From Geosiphon pyriformis (Eukaryota; Glomeromycota; Glomeromycetes; Archaeosporales; Geosiphonaceae), in the NCBI GenBank assembly GCA_016748015.1, contig JAAOMT010000494.1:364190-428189 (forward strand): 64,000 nt of DNA, in the 5' to 3' direction. The translations under genes were made by a program, and so were the position numbers. The notes beneath the pieces are model-generated. The model was not told the DNA's origin, made no database searches, and saw only the letters and a program-made list of their open reading frames with translations. Positions 53,323 to 63,404 of the stretch are shown here, in pieces. How positions within the stretch are numbered: the stretch's first letter is position 1; every line of letters starts with the position of its first letter.

Positions 53323-54663
53323 CGCCACCAAGAATAACAAAAAAAGATTCATTAACAGCCCTTGCAATTAAAAAATTGATCTCGGCAGCTTAGAAAAACC
53401 GAACAGTCAAAGAAGCTCCAGCATAAAGCCCCAAGATAGAAACTGAAAGTTTGTTTTTAAAGAGTAATTTAATGCAGAGAAGGTGGCCAGGAACCTCAGA
53501 AACCTTATTAACATGCTTAGCTAAAGAATTGTCCAAAACCATCACAACACCAGCTCCAGTATAACCAAAGGCCAAACCAGAAGAGAAAACACAAATGCCA
53601 TCAAACTTGCTAGCCAACCAAGGATGAGCTTTATCCTTCAACTTTGTTTCCGTGAGAATGAAAACCAAATTGTACAAATCTTTGTGCCAATGCACAATGT
53701 CTTCCTGTTTTGTGAAATTGTTTATACCTTGAACATTACATATAGCTATCTTCCAAATGATATTAGTTATTGAGAGGGAAGTAATCCAGAACCCAAACCA
53801 GCATTTTCCAACCTGGCCGAAAGACTCATAACAGTTTTCAAAAGAATATCCAGAGTGTCTTCCAATTTAAAAACTGCTGATGAATTGTAAACAACCATCT
53901 CTGCAACAGTCTCACCACTAGTGGCTGCACCCAAACTCTTACTCATCACTGTATCTACTTCTTGATTCTGTGATGAAGGGGTCACCAATGGCTAACATCT
54001 AGGGCTATGCTAAGAAACTGTCAGCCTGAGTGCATCCAACCTCTTGGCCAGCTTATCAACCTGCTTAGCAAGACTGATGAGACTGTGCTCGAAAGCGGCA
54101 AACCTATTATTCACATCCAAAGAAAATTGAGGGGGAGGTATCATGGCCGACAGTGAACCACTACCAGAAGAAGATGACAAAGCCATGTAAGAATTGGAAT
54201 CTCCAGTAACTTGAACCCAAGTTTTACCAGCAAAAAACACAAAACGGGAGATAAGAGCCAGCTTTTTCTTATAAATGCCAGCCAGATGAACCTGATCCTG
54301 ATCAAAAAACACTTGTTTCTTATGGACACCAGAATTTCCACCCAAAGAACAGTTGATTATAATATGACCAAAATGTTTGCACTAAGTGCAACTGGCCAAA
54401 GAAAGACCAGCCCACTGCAAATTCACACTCTTGAAAACAAGAACAGAACCAATAGCAGCCAACTTGGATGCCTTACTTTCAAAACAAAAAACCACACACC
54501 TATCACAAACATATGAACTAGGATTTCAGCCAATAAAGCATGTTTTCTCACCATAAGCTTTCACCAACTCAGAAAGATCATATACAGTAGTACTGATCAG
54601 AAGGGTGTATAACAAAGTGCAATAATGGTTCCTTGAAATTCATAGCTCCTTGTTACTGATGGC
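53323..54663 (-). pseudogene. LINE ORF1 C-terminal part and endonuclease N-terminus (inverted segment)
   Basis: On the minus strand from 54663: A-I-S-N-K-E-L, L-L-Y-T-L, K-T-C-F-I-G (about 54535), a CCHC knuckle with one Cys-flanking stop (C-x2-C-K-H-F-G-H-x4-C, about 54400-54360), then Q-D-Q-V-H-L-A-G-I-Y-K-K-K (54300), W-V-Q-V-T-G, and two open pieces at 54010-54345 and 53767-53988 ending ORF1. ORF2 begins near 53760 with I-W-K-I-A-I-C-N-V-Q-G and L-T-E-T-K-L (APE-type endonuclease). It then runs L-Y-A-G-A-S and ends at V-I-L-G-G on the inversion point, inside the catalytic G-D-F-N motif. Confidence 0.75.
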
Positions 54664-54790
54664 ACTTTAATGAAAATGGTTCTTAGAAGTGCACCAGTTT
54701 CAAAAAATGCTTTGATTTGGGTTTGGTTAACTCTCTGAGGGGGAGCTCTTTTGTGAAGTTACTTACTTGGTGTAACTCTCGTGGTGTCAC

Positions 54791-55252
54791 TGTTATTCAT
54801 AGAAATATAGGAAATATATTAGCATAATTATTAGCCAATCAGAAGTAAGCATAGTAAATGTGGAATTCTAAGATTCCTCTTAGGAATTGCAGGATTCCAG
54901 GAATTTCAGGATTTCCCAACGAGGAATTGCAGAATTTCAGAATTCCAAGATTCCTCTCAAAAGAATTACAGGATTCCAGAAATTCCAGGATTCCTGTCGT
55001 GAAGAATCAAGGAATTGAGGAATTCCAATTATGTATATATAGTGGTAGTATTAGAAACAGAAAAGACAGAATCAATACCACAGAATCCTTAGCCAAAAAA
55101 CAAAATCATCAAATAAATAATTATTCCATATCTCAATCCACTTTCCACTATCAACACTTCATGTTGATAGTAATTGATACTTAACCACACTGAAACAATA
55201 GCTCTTGATCATGGCTATTGATAGAATACTAATCTGCCAAATTGTCTGGGCT

Positions 55253-55284
<32 letters not shown>

Positions 55285-55661
55285 CTTTCATTTTTCTTTA
55301 TTTTATTTTCTTTTGTTGTTTACTAATTGAGAAAAAAAATTAAGCACTGAGTTATTGATGTCAAGGATAGCCTGGTAAAAGACCCAGAAATAAGAGTAAA
55401 ATTTTATATATTATCGGATAGCTTATCAGAAGAGCACGACTGCCAGACTAAATCCAGCCACCACGCTGAGAAAAAAATTGGGAAAACTCTTGGAAAGATA
55501 CATCTACTATTAACACTATTGAATTTCTGTCTATTATACAAAAGACTCCATCAAAACCTTCAGACACAACACCTTCAGAACATCATCAATGAAAGTAGCT
55601 TTTGAGCACCAAGTTATGGGTTTGTTATTTAATTCAACAGTAAAAACAATCCCCTGTAACA
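54791..55661 (+). repeat. 5' LTR of copy D (LTR family A)
   Basis: 871 bp, TGTTATTCATAG... to ...CCTGTAACA. The AATTCCAGGATTCC-type short repeats occupy 54865-55030. A run of 30 T lies at 55255-55284 inside a T/C-rich tract (CTTTCATTTTTCTTTATTTT). The primer-binding region TTTGGTGCTCCCTGTGAGG follows at 55662-55680. Confidence 0.88.
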
Positions 55662-55723
55662 TTTGGTGCTCCCTGTGAGGTATAATCCTACAGAGAACCA
55701 GCATCAATAACACCAAACCAAAA

Positions 55724-57540
55724 GTGGCAGAATCAGAAAATATAGGAGCAAACCATTTAAGATTTGCAAAATCTTTATTTCAACACTATTGTCAATACTT
55801 GGAATTAAACCACAATCATATATCCACTGAATCAGCCTTCAATTTTTACATCAACAAAAAGATTTTCTCTTTATTAAGAACACCAGTGAATATTGAATTA
55901 GCAAGAGAAACTTTCTATAAGGAATTAATTCAAAACACCAACCTACCAACAAATCATAATTTTGCATCTATCATTACTAAGATCAACAAAGAAATTGAAC
56001 ATCACACTCAACAAAGATATCCAATTATATACACTAGTAAAAGCAAGGGAAAATTACAAACACCAGCAGTAACACCCAGAAAAATACAGCCATCTGCTTG
56101 GAAGAAAAACAAAGTTGAATTCCCAAGCAACTCATCCTACCACTATACACCTAGAAGCACCATCAATATACCATCAATAGACACATTTCCATCAACTGCA
56201 ACATCAGCATTTGGACAATTTCCATTCCAAAGTAGACAAAGGAAAACAGAATTGTTAGAACCATATAGCAAATACTTTAAGGGATTTAATTTGCAATTAT
56301 CAATCTCATTAGGACTTCGATCACCACCGCCTTCACCAAATTTTGGAATCTCTAATCCATAGGAAGCAGCAGAATCAGAAAAAGAGGAAGAAGAATCAGA
56401 GGATCAAAAATTCACTTACCAGTGCCTGATTACTGAAAACCTGGAAGTTGAAATTCCGAATTTTCAAACTCAGCAAAATCCAGATCTAGAAAATTTGGAA
56501 ATCAAAACTCTGAATCATCAAAGGCAAAACAATCCAAACCCTGAATTAATTAATCAGCAAAACTTACCTCTGGTAATCGTCATCGATCAATCATTGATTA
56601 ATCCCATAGCCGAACCCATACAGCAGCTACTTCAATTACCATCCCAACAACCAGTACAACAACAACTGCTTCAACAGCCACCACAACCACCTAATTTAGA
56701 TCCAATGGCCTACGCCCCAATTGCAAAACTTGACAACTTTACTGGCAAAGAGGATGACACTCAAGTATGGCTGAATGATGTAGAAAAGACCATTGCAGCC
56801 AATGGATGGAATGATGCTCAAGCAATACAAGCTATTCCCTACTTTCTCAAAGATACTGCCAATTCATGGTACCAAAGCCTGATTAATAAACCACAAGATT
56901 TTAATGCCTTCAAAGCAGAATTTCTAAGATACTTCAGCAACAATAACAGCATCAATCACCTAGTTAATACATTCACTACTATAAAACAAAGAGAAACTGA
57001 AGCAGTCACCACTTACCTGGAATGCTTCCATTAAAACCTACGCCAAATTCAAGCAATTAACGCCAACTATTTCACAGCACCACAGATACTCAATCAGTTT
57101 ATCCGTGGCCTGTGCAGCAGCATCTTGCAACATGTATGTCCATTGCATCTAGGTACCCTTCAAGACGCAATTACACGCACCAGAGATTTTGAATCTGCTG
57201 AGTCAGAGGCTAACCACGTCCAAGCCGTTAATCTAGTAATGAATGAATCATCTGAATTGGATTCCAAATTGAAGAAGTTCAGTGAATCAATTAATAAGAG
57301 ATTGGAAAGATACTTAACTGACAATCACACCATTTATTAGCCTCCACAATGATGCAATAATCAAGGAAACTCTAATCATGCCCAAAATTAGCCATGTTCA
57401 TCTTCATCAACCAATCAATGGTGGCAACAAAAAACGCATATTTGCCACTATTGTGGTAAACAAGGACACATCCAAATTGACTGTCACCAGTGTTTAAATA
57501 ACCAATGATTGGAAAATCAATATCGAAACCCCAATTGCCA
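55724..57540 (+). pseudogene. Copy D gag
   Basis: The frame opens at GTG 55724 (V-A-E-S-E-N-I-G-A-N) with no in-frame ATG upstream. It is open to TAG 56360 (former CAG likely), again at 56495-57034 (Gln/Pro-rich linker, then capsid-like A-K-L-D-N-F-T-G-K-E-D-D, W-Y-Q-S-L and F-L-R-Y-F-S-N-N-N) and 57050-57340. The CCHC knuckle C-H-Y-C-G-K-Q-G-H-I-Q-I-D-C is intact at 57440-57485. Gag packages the element RNA. Stops at 56360, 57033, 57338 and 57350 break it. Confidence 0.85.
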
Positions 57541-57847
57541 GTTCCAAACTCCGAATCAGTACTCAAATCAAAACCAACCCACTTACCTACCAGTGACACA
57601 GTCATCCATCTATCAGTCTCTGGTGTACTAAGTTCCAATCTATCAACCACAGCCACAAGTGATTTATCAACAACCGCAGCCACAAATAATCTATCAACTC
57701 CAACAAATCCAAACACCACCCCAAAGCTTACTACCCAATGGAACCCAAAAACTGAGAATGACTCAACAGAGCTGGAGATCAGCGATAATAGTCCATTAAC
57801 CAATCCCCAGTTCTTTACAGCAATCATCTGAATTATGCCAGTGGAAT

Positions 57848-58640
57848 TTGGGTATTGGTCAAACCCAAAACCCAAATTCCCAGAACTATTTAAGTCTTCT
57901 GGTCACCCCAAAAGACGTCTCAGCCAATAACCCAGCATTCACCCAAAAACAACCACTCACCAGTAATATCCCACCTGCTACTATCACCAAAGACGAGTCC
58001 TTGGCTGCTATTTTTTCATTTGAATTCGAAGAAACAGTTGCAACATCATTATTTAGTGGAGCCGCTTTTGAAGCCAAACCAATCACCACAATGTACACTG
58101 ATACCAAAGTCGAGAGACAATCTATCAAATTGATCCTTGACAGTGGTTCAACAGGCAGTATCATCACATGGCAACTTATAGAACAATTAGGATGCCAAGT
58201 TGATTGAGCTGCCAGTGTCAGAATCATTATAGCCAATGGAGTGACCAAAACTTCAATTGGCGAAATTGACGACTTCTCTTTCGAAGTACATAACATCGTG
58301 ACTTCCATTAAAGTTCTAGTGATAGAAGCCACTCAATACTAAGCTCTCGTTGGTAATGACTGGCTATTCAAAGTCAACACAATGTTAGACTGAAACACCC
58401 AGGAACTCCAGCTAACATATCAGAGCCAACACATACATGTACCGGCCATGTGTGGCCACTTCAAAACTCCTCCAAGAGAGAAACTATTAATTGAACTGGA
58501 GGAGAAGAAAGAAAAACCTACCTGGAAAGCCTATCAAGTGTCGTGGGCTGATGAAGAGCACAATGAACTGCAGCCAATACTCCCCTGGGATGACAATGAC
58601 AATGGAAAAAGAAAACAAAGGGAAGAACTTACCTGAGAAA
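57848..58640 (+). pseudogene. Copy D aspartic protease
   Basis: Open at 57848-58207 with the retropepsin motif I-L-D-S-G-S-T-G-S-I at 58132-58160, the only copy in the window with D-S-G intact. Downstream, S-I-G-E-I-D-D-F-S-F-E-V and I-E-A-T-Q-Y continue after a TGA (58205, former CGA likely) and a TAA (58340, former CAA likely). A Lys/Glu-rich linker follows (58448-58636). The enzyme would cut the Gag-Pol polyprotein. Confidence 0.8.
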
Positions 58641-58814
58641 CCGATGACTTGACCTAGACCAACAACGACAAAAGCAAACTGACTTCAAGCTGGGATTGGG
58701 AAGACAACAAAGAAGAAAAGGAAAAAGAGAAAGAGAAGGAGGAAGAAAACACTCAAGCCAACAACACTTATATCCCATACACCTATGGTCAACAACAACC
58801 ATCGACCTATTGCC

Positions 58815-59587
58815 GACCCAAACTAATATGCATTGATTGTGGCAAGAAATTGTCATCAATGGGCACATGTTGTAGCGATGACAAAAAATATCAAACGGCA
58901 ACCAAGTTCTATTGTTGCACATGTCATATCAAACATTTTGAAAGACCAAAATGAATGGGAAAATGGGATAATATGCCATGTATAGCCTGTGGAGAAACTT
59001 TCCTGGATGAAGGGATGTGAAACAACATTCTCGGACGTGGAAAAACGTGTGACGTATTGTGTCAATACACGATTCTAATAAGCGACTGGATAAGGAAAAG
59101 AACCCCAATTGAAGCAGCCTGAAGAAAAGCCATATAGCGACTGGACAGTTGTTCACATGACAATGACAAAATTTGGCAAATGACACTCACCAAAATCAAA
59201 GGGGCGTTGCCTAAGGAAATAAAAATGATCAAAGATAACCTCTCAGAATTTTTAGAGCTTGACTGGAACACAGAACCCATCATAAATCTCCTAAATTTGG
59301 AACAATTTCATGAACACTACCAAGAGTTAGCACCCACAAGAAAAGAACAAGAACAACAGTTAGAGCAGTTGAAAGCTCGACTATGTCAACACTGCCTAAT
59401 TCCCTGTGACTTCCAGTATTGTGATGAGTGTGACCTTATTTACAATCCACCACCATGCATGATCTATATGATCCCTGAAGAGGAAGAACCAATTAGCAGA
59501 TGTGCATCAGAATCGGAATCGATTTTCAATCCCAATTCAAACTCCGACAACAATAACAACGAAAACACTGGTTCTAGCTCTGTTTAA
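58815..59587 (+). pseudogene. Copy D cysteine-rich insert between protease and dUTPase
   Basis: Block 1 (58828-59085): C-I-D-C-G-K-K, T-C-C-S-D-D, Y-C-C-T-C-H, P-C-I-A-C-G-E-T-F and T-C-D-V-L-C-Q-Y, several Cys-x2-Cys pairs like a double zinc ribbon. Block 2 (59180-59587): L-E-Q-F-H-E-H-Y-Q-E-L, then R-L-C-Q-H-C-L-I-P-C-D-F-Q-Y-C-D-E-C and an Asn/Ser-rich tail. Both blocks have counterparts in B, and block 2 also in E and F. I know no such module between protease and reverse transcriptase in ordinary Ty3/gypsy elements. Function unknown. Stops at former Trp or Arg codons break block 1. Confidence 0.65.
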
Positions 59588-59686
59588 TATGGCGACAACA
59601 ATGATACCGATTCCAACTCAGATTCCAACTCCGATTTAAACTACAAACAATACATTGCATTACCAGATTTCTCCAAGAAACAAGAG

Positions 59687-60505
59687 TTGAAATGGTATAG
59701 TGACAATAGGAAAGGTATTATGCCAGAACGTGCACATGATATAGACACAGAGTTTGATCTAAAATATCCAGGAAAAGATGCCATCAAATTAGAACCACAT
59801 TCATGCATCTGCATTGATCTGAAAATAGCACTAGAAATTCTGGCAACAACAATGGTTCAATTAGCATCTAGGAGTAGTTTAGCAAAAAGAGGGATCAATA
59901 TAAAAGGAGGAATAATTGACACGGGATATGTAGAAAATATTATTGCCATGCTACAAAATGACTCAGAAAAGGCCTATATAATAGAGCCCAACAAAAAGAT
60001 AGCACAGGCAATATTCCTGCCTCTGGTTAGAGTAGCTCAGTTAGTGTCAGTGGAAAAGAAGGAGGAATTAGGAATAACAGTGAGAGGAATACAAGGATTT
60101 GGATCAATAGATAGAATAGAGGTACCAGTTAATATGGCGGAGAAAAAAATTGTTGGCCAAAGAGAAATTATTTCAACCAGTCAAGCTATTTCCATTCCAC
60201 CATATAGCCAGTACATGCTAGCAATAGGAAGGAAAAAAAAGGAGCAAGGACAAATTTTTGAAGCTGAAGCAAACCTTTGTGAATCAGGAGAGATTGGGTT
60301 GATCAATCTTCACATACCAGCCAAAAGCTATAGCAGCATAAAAATTCCCATCTACAACAACACTGGCAATGTCATCAACATACCAGAAAGAACCACTATC
60401 GGATATTTAACCACAAAAATAGAAGACCAACCACCAAACTCTATTCCAGACTTTCCACAACTTTGTGGATATGTTGACATCACATTACAAACAATCTATG
60501 GATGA
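59687..60505 (+). CDS. Copy D dUTPase domain, open over 272 codons
   Basis: Trimeric-type dUTPase embedded in pol. All five motifs are visible: D-T-E-F-D-L (residues 20-25 of this open stretch), A-S-R-S-S-L-A (60-66), G-G-I-I-D-T-G-Y-V-E-N-I (74-85, catalytic Asp 78 and Tyr 81), N-K-K-I-A-Q (102-107) and R-G-I-Q-G-F-G-S (133-140). The remaining 130 residues form a second unit with S-I-P-P-Y-S-Q-Y and I-P-A-K-S-Y, ending at the reverse transcriptase border (TGA 60506, former CGA likely). The reading start is inside a polyprotein, so 59687 is only the first in-frame Met after a stop at about 59587. dUTPase hydrolyses dUTP and would limit uracil in element cDNA. It is the longest unbroken frame of copy D. 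Confidence 0.85.
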   Translation: MKWYSDNRKGIMPERAHDIDTEFDLKYPGKDAIKLEPHSCICIDLKIALEILATTMVQLASRSSLAKRGINIKGGIIDTGYVENIIAMLQNDSEKAYIIEPNKKIAQAIFLPLVRVAQLVSVEKKEELGITVRGIQGFGSIDRIEVPVNMAEKKIVGQREIISTSQAISIPPYSQYMLAIGRKKKEQGQIFEAEANLCESGEIGLINLHIPAKSYSSIKIPIYNNTGNVINIPERTTIGYLTTKIEDQPPNSIPDFPQLCGYVDITLQTIYG

Positions 60506-61925
60506 GACGAATGTTATTTGCTCCAACCAGAACAATTGGAACAAATGAACATGGGAAACTTAGATCCACTCCAATGTATGCAGCTCAAGATGTTACTTAA
60601 CAATTTCAACAACATCTTTGCCAGTGAAAATGAGTTTGGCCGAACTGACATCATCTAGCATCAGATCAAGATTGGAGATGCAATGCCAATTAAACAAAGA
60701 GCATACAGAGTGCCACCAGCCAGCCATGAGATTATTTGTCAAGAGATAAACAGAATGCTTGACAATGGGCTAATTCAACCATCAATGAGCTCATGATCAT
60801 CACCAGTGGTACTTATCCATAAGAAGAATGGAAAAATCCGGTTTTGTGTAGACTACAGGAAACTCAATAGTGTAACTTATGGAAACAGTTATCTAACTCC
60901 ATGAATACAGGAATTATTTGATGATTTCGGTGGGAACAAATGGTTCTCAACATTAGATTTGGACAGTGGTTACTGGCAAGTAGCCATGAATCCAGCTGAC
61001 AAAAAGAAGATGACATTTACTACTAGAAAAGAGAATTTCAAATTTGAAATGATGCCATTCGGCTTAACCAATATCCCAGCAACTTTCCAATGGCTAATGG
61101 AAATTGTTTATACTGGCTTATTGTGGAAATCAGTAGTTGTATACTTGAATGACACCAATGTATTCTCAAAAACATTTGATGATTATCTTCATCATCTTTA
61201 ACAAGTGTTTGAAAGACTAAGAAGAGCAGGACTAAAGTTAAATGCAACAAAGTGCTTTTTTGGCAAGACAGAACTAAAATTCTTGGAACACATAGTCAGC
61301 AAAGATGGCATCAAAACAGATCTGGAGAAAATAGAGATAGTAAAGAACTTTCCAGTGCCGACCAATATGACAGAACTGAAATCATTCTTGGGATTCGCCA
61401 GCTACTATTGATGTTTTATCCAAGATAGCGCAGCCACTCAACCAACTGCAAAACAAAGATACAAATTATGAATGAACTGAAAGTCAACAAGAAGCTTTTA
61501 ATATTCTAAAAAGAAAGCTTATACAAGCTCCAGTACTGATCTATCCAGATCACTGCAAACCATTCATTATCACCATGGATGCATCTGGCCAGACATTAGG
61601 AGCAGTACTATCTCAGAGAGGATCAGATGGCAGAAAACATCCAGTGGCATATGCCAGCAGAGGTTTAACACCAGCCAAAAAGAACTATGGAACACCAGAA
61701 AAAGAACACTTAGCAATATACTGGTCAGTTATGAAATGAAAAAAATATTTGAGCCAGAAGTTTGAGGTGTACACAGATCACAAAGGATTAACATTACTTC
61801 AAAAACAAGAATTTGGAAATAGAAGACAGTCAAGATAGAAAATGGCACTCACACCATATAAATACACTATATATTATAAAAAAAGGAAAGACAACAGAAA
61901 TGTGGATGGTTTATTGTGAATGAGA
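60506..61925 (+). pseudogene. Copy D reverse transcriptase and RNase H
   Basis: Reverse transcriptase: I-K-Q-R-A-Y-R-V-P-P (60690-60720), F-C-V-D-Y-R-K-L-N (60840-60870), F-S-T-L-D-L-D-S-G-Y-W-Q-V (60945-60985), M-P-F-G-L-T-N (61050-61075), V-Y-L-N-D-T-N-V-F (61138-61165; Y-L-D-D expected) and F-L-E-H-I-V-S-K-D-G (61282-61312). RNase H: T-M-D-A-S-G-Q-T-L-G-A-V-L (61570-61610), P-E-K-E-H-L-A (61695) and Y-T-D-H-K-G-L (61770). Stops at former Trp, Arg and Gln codons and a frameshift near 61415 break the frame. With the first Asp of the active site changed to Asn, polymerase activity is not expected. Confidence 0.9.
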
Positions 61926-62179
61926 CAAATCTAAGAACATTTCAACCCAAAAATATAACAAAACCAGAACAATACCAACGAAAAAATACAACAAAAGATA
62001 AACATACAAAAATATCAACAATTGCAACATTATATAAACACTGAACAGTTCAAGGAGAATTTATCTCAAATGGAACAAAAGAGTATTAAACAACAATCAA
62101 AATATTTTATCACTCACTGAAATATACTTTATCAGAAAAATAGAAGGGACCCAGATTAACCAACCAGAGTAATTATGGA

Positions 62180-63143
62180 GCCAGAAAAAGAGACAATATT
62201 ATTCAACATGTACTCAAATCCAACAGCAAGACATTTTCACAAAGAAGCAACTATGAAAAGAACCAGAAAGAGATACTATTGGCCATTAATATACCCAGAC
62301 ATCATTTAATATGTTCAAAATTGTGATGCTTGTCAGCGAAGAGAAGGAACAAGACCCAGTAAACCATTAAGACCAATCAAAGTGAGACAACCATTTGACC
62401 GTATTGGAATTGATTTAGTTGGACCATTAACAATCACCAGCAGAGGAAACAGATACATAGCAGTAGCTATGGACTATCTCACTAAATGGCCAGAGGCAAA
62501 AGCAATTCAAAAAGCAGATGCAGAATCCGTTGCCGAATTCGTTCATCAGGATTTAATTTGTCGACATGAATGTCCAAAAAAATTATTATTAGACCAGGGA
62601 ACTCATTTTGTGAACAGAACATTAACAAAATTGAGCCAAAGATTCGGAATCAAGAAACCATCATCATCATCATACCATCCACAAACCAATGGATTAGTAG
62701 AAAGATTCAATAGAACACTGTGTGAAGCAATAGCTAAGCTCAGCCAAAAAAACCAGAATGATTAAGATTTGTTTATATCATCAATACTATTTGCTTATCG
62801 AACAATGAAACAAGATACTACACAAACAACACCATTTGAATTAGTATACCGGAGAACAGCAACATTACTAGTAGAGAGAGAAATTAAGACATATTCAGCT
62901 GAACCAATAACAGAAAAAAATTTTCAAGAAACATTGCTAAGAAGAACATATGACTTAATGGAAACATTAGAAAACAAACAAAAAAAAGCAGCTGATAATA
63001 TTCAAAAGTCACAAAAAAAACAGAAAAAAAGACATGATAGTCAACTATCAGACAAACCAGTTGAATTCAAGATTGGAGACAAAGTATTACTACATTATAC
63101 CAAAGTGGAAAAACAAAGGAGCAAAAAATTTGACTCCAAATAG
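62180..63143 (+). pseudogene. Copy D integrase
   Basis: Zinc-binding N-terminus H-F-H-K-E-A-T...C-D-A-C-Q-R-R (62233-62345), core with G-I-D-L-V-G-P-L (about 62407), L-L-D-Q-G-T-H-F-V-N (62590) and H-P-Q-T-N-G-L-V-E-R-F-N (62680-62710). The catalytic D, D, E are all present with 35 residues between the last two. Open at 62382-62765, then TAA at 62763-62765 and open again to 63143 with F-E-L-V-Y-R-R and K-I-G-D-K-V-L-L. The further stops are isolated. No clear chromodomain. Integrase inserts element cDNA into the genome. Confidence 0.9.
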
Positions 63144-63404
63144 GATGGACCATTTCACATAGAAGAAATTCTAGAAAATAGAGCTTACAAATTAAGATTG
63201 GATAACAAAGTTTTAACCAAAGCAGCACATGGAGATTAACTGAAACCATACCACCATATAGCATCATCATCCACCAGTAATATTCCACAATTAGGAGTAC
63301 AGAGAATACTAGTCCGATCAGATGAGATTTCACAAGATCTGGAACCAATTGTTATTATTAACAACAACACATTAAATTGATCAATCAAAAAAATATATAA
63401 AGAC

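Larger units (their letters stand above)
52190..54790 (+). mobile_element. LINE 5' half with an internal 1.34-kb inversion, interrupted by copy D
   Basis: Three collinear pieces of one non-LTR element. Piece 1 (52316-53322, +) is ORF1 N-terminal part. Piece 2 (53323-54663) lies inverted on the minus strand and holds the rest of ORF1 with its CCHC knuckle and the start of the ORF2 endonuclease. Piece 3 (54664-54790, +) continues the endonuclease (F-N-E-N-G-S, then L-V-N-S-L-R-G-S-S-F-V-K and T-W-C-N-S-R-G-V). Turning piece 2 round restores the protein order without visible loss. The LTR of copy D starts at 54791 and the rest of ORF2 would lie beyond it. It is richer in G and C than its neighbours and thus younger than LINE fragments 1, 2 and 4. 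It is the same family as those, judged from memory of Rhizophagus LINE proteins. Confidence 0.8.

Noticed and set aside
52190-54790. Twin-priming as the cause of the LINE inversion
   Set aside because: Twin priming inverts the 5' part ahead of the 3' part. Here the inverted piece is internal, with both flanks in the original orientation, so an in-place inversion fits better.
54865-55030. CRISPR-like array from the AATTCC repeats
   Set aside because: The units are short, overlapping and irregular without unique spacers, and they occur in LTRs of a eukaryotic element.
59687-60505. A host dUTPase gene captured between elements
   Set aside because: It lies in the pol order of several copies with continuous homology to protease and reverse transcriptase on both sides, so it belongs to the element.
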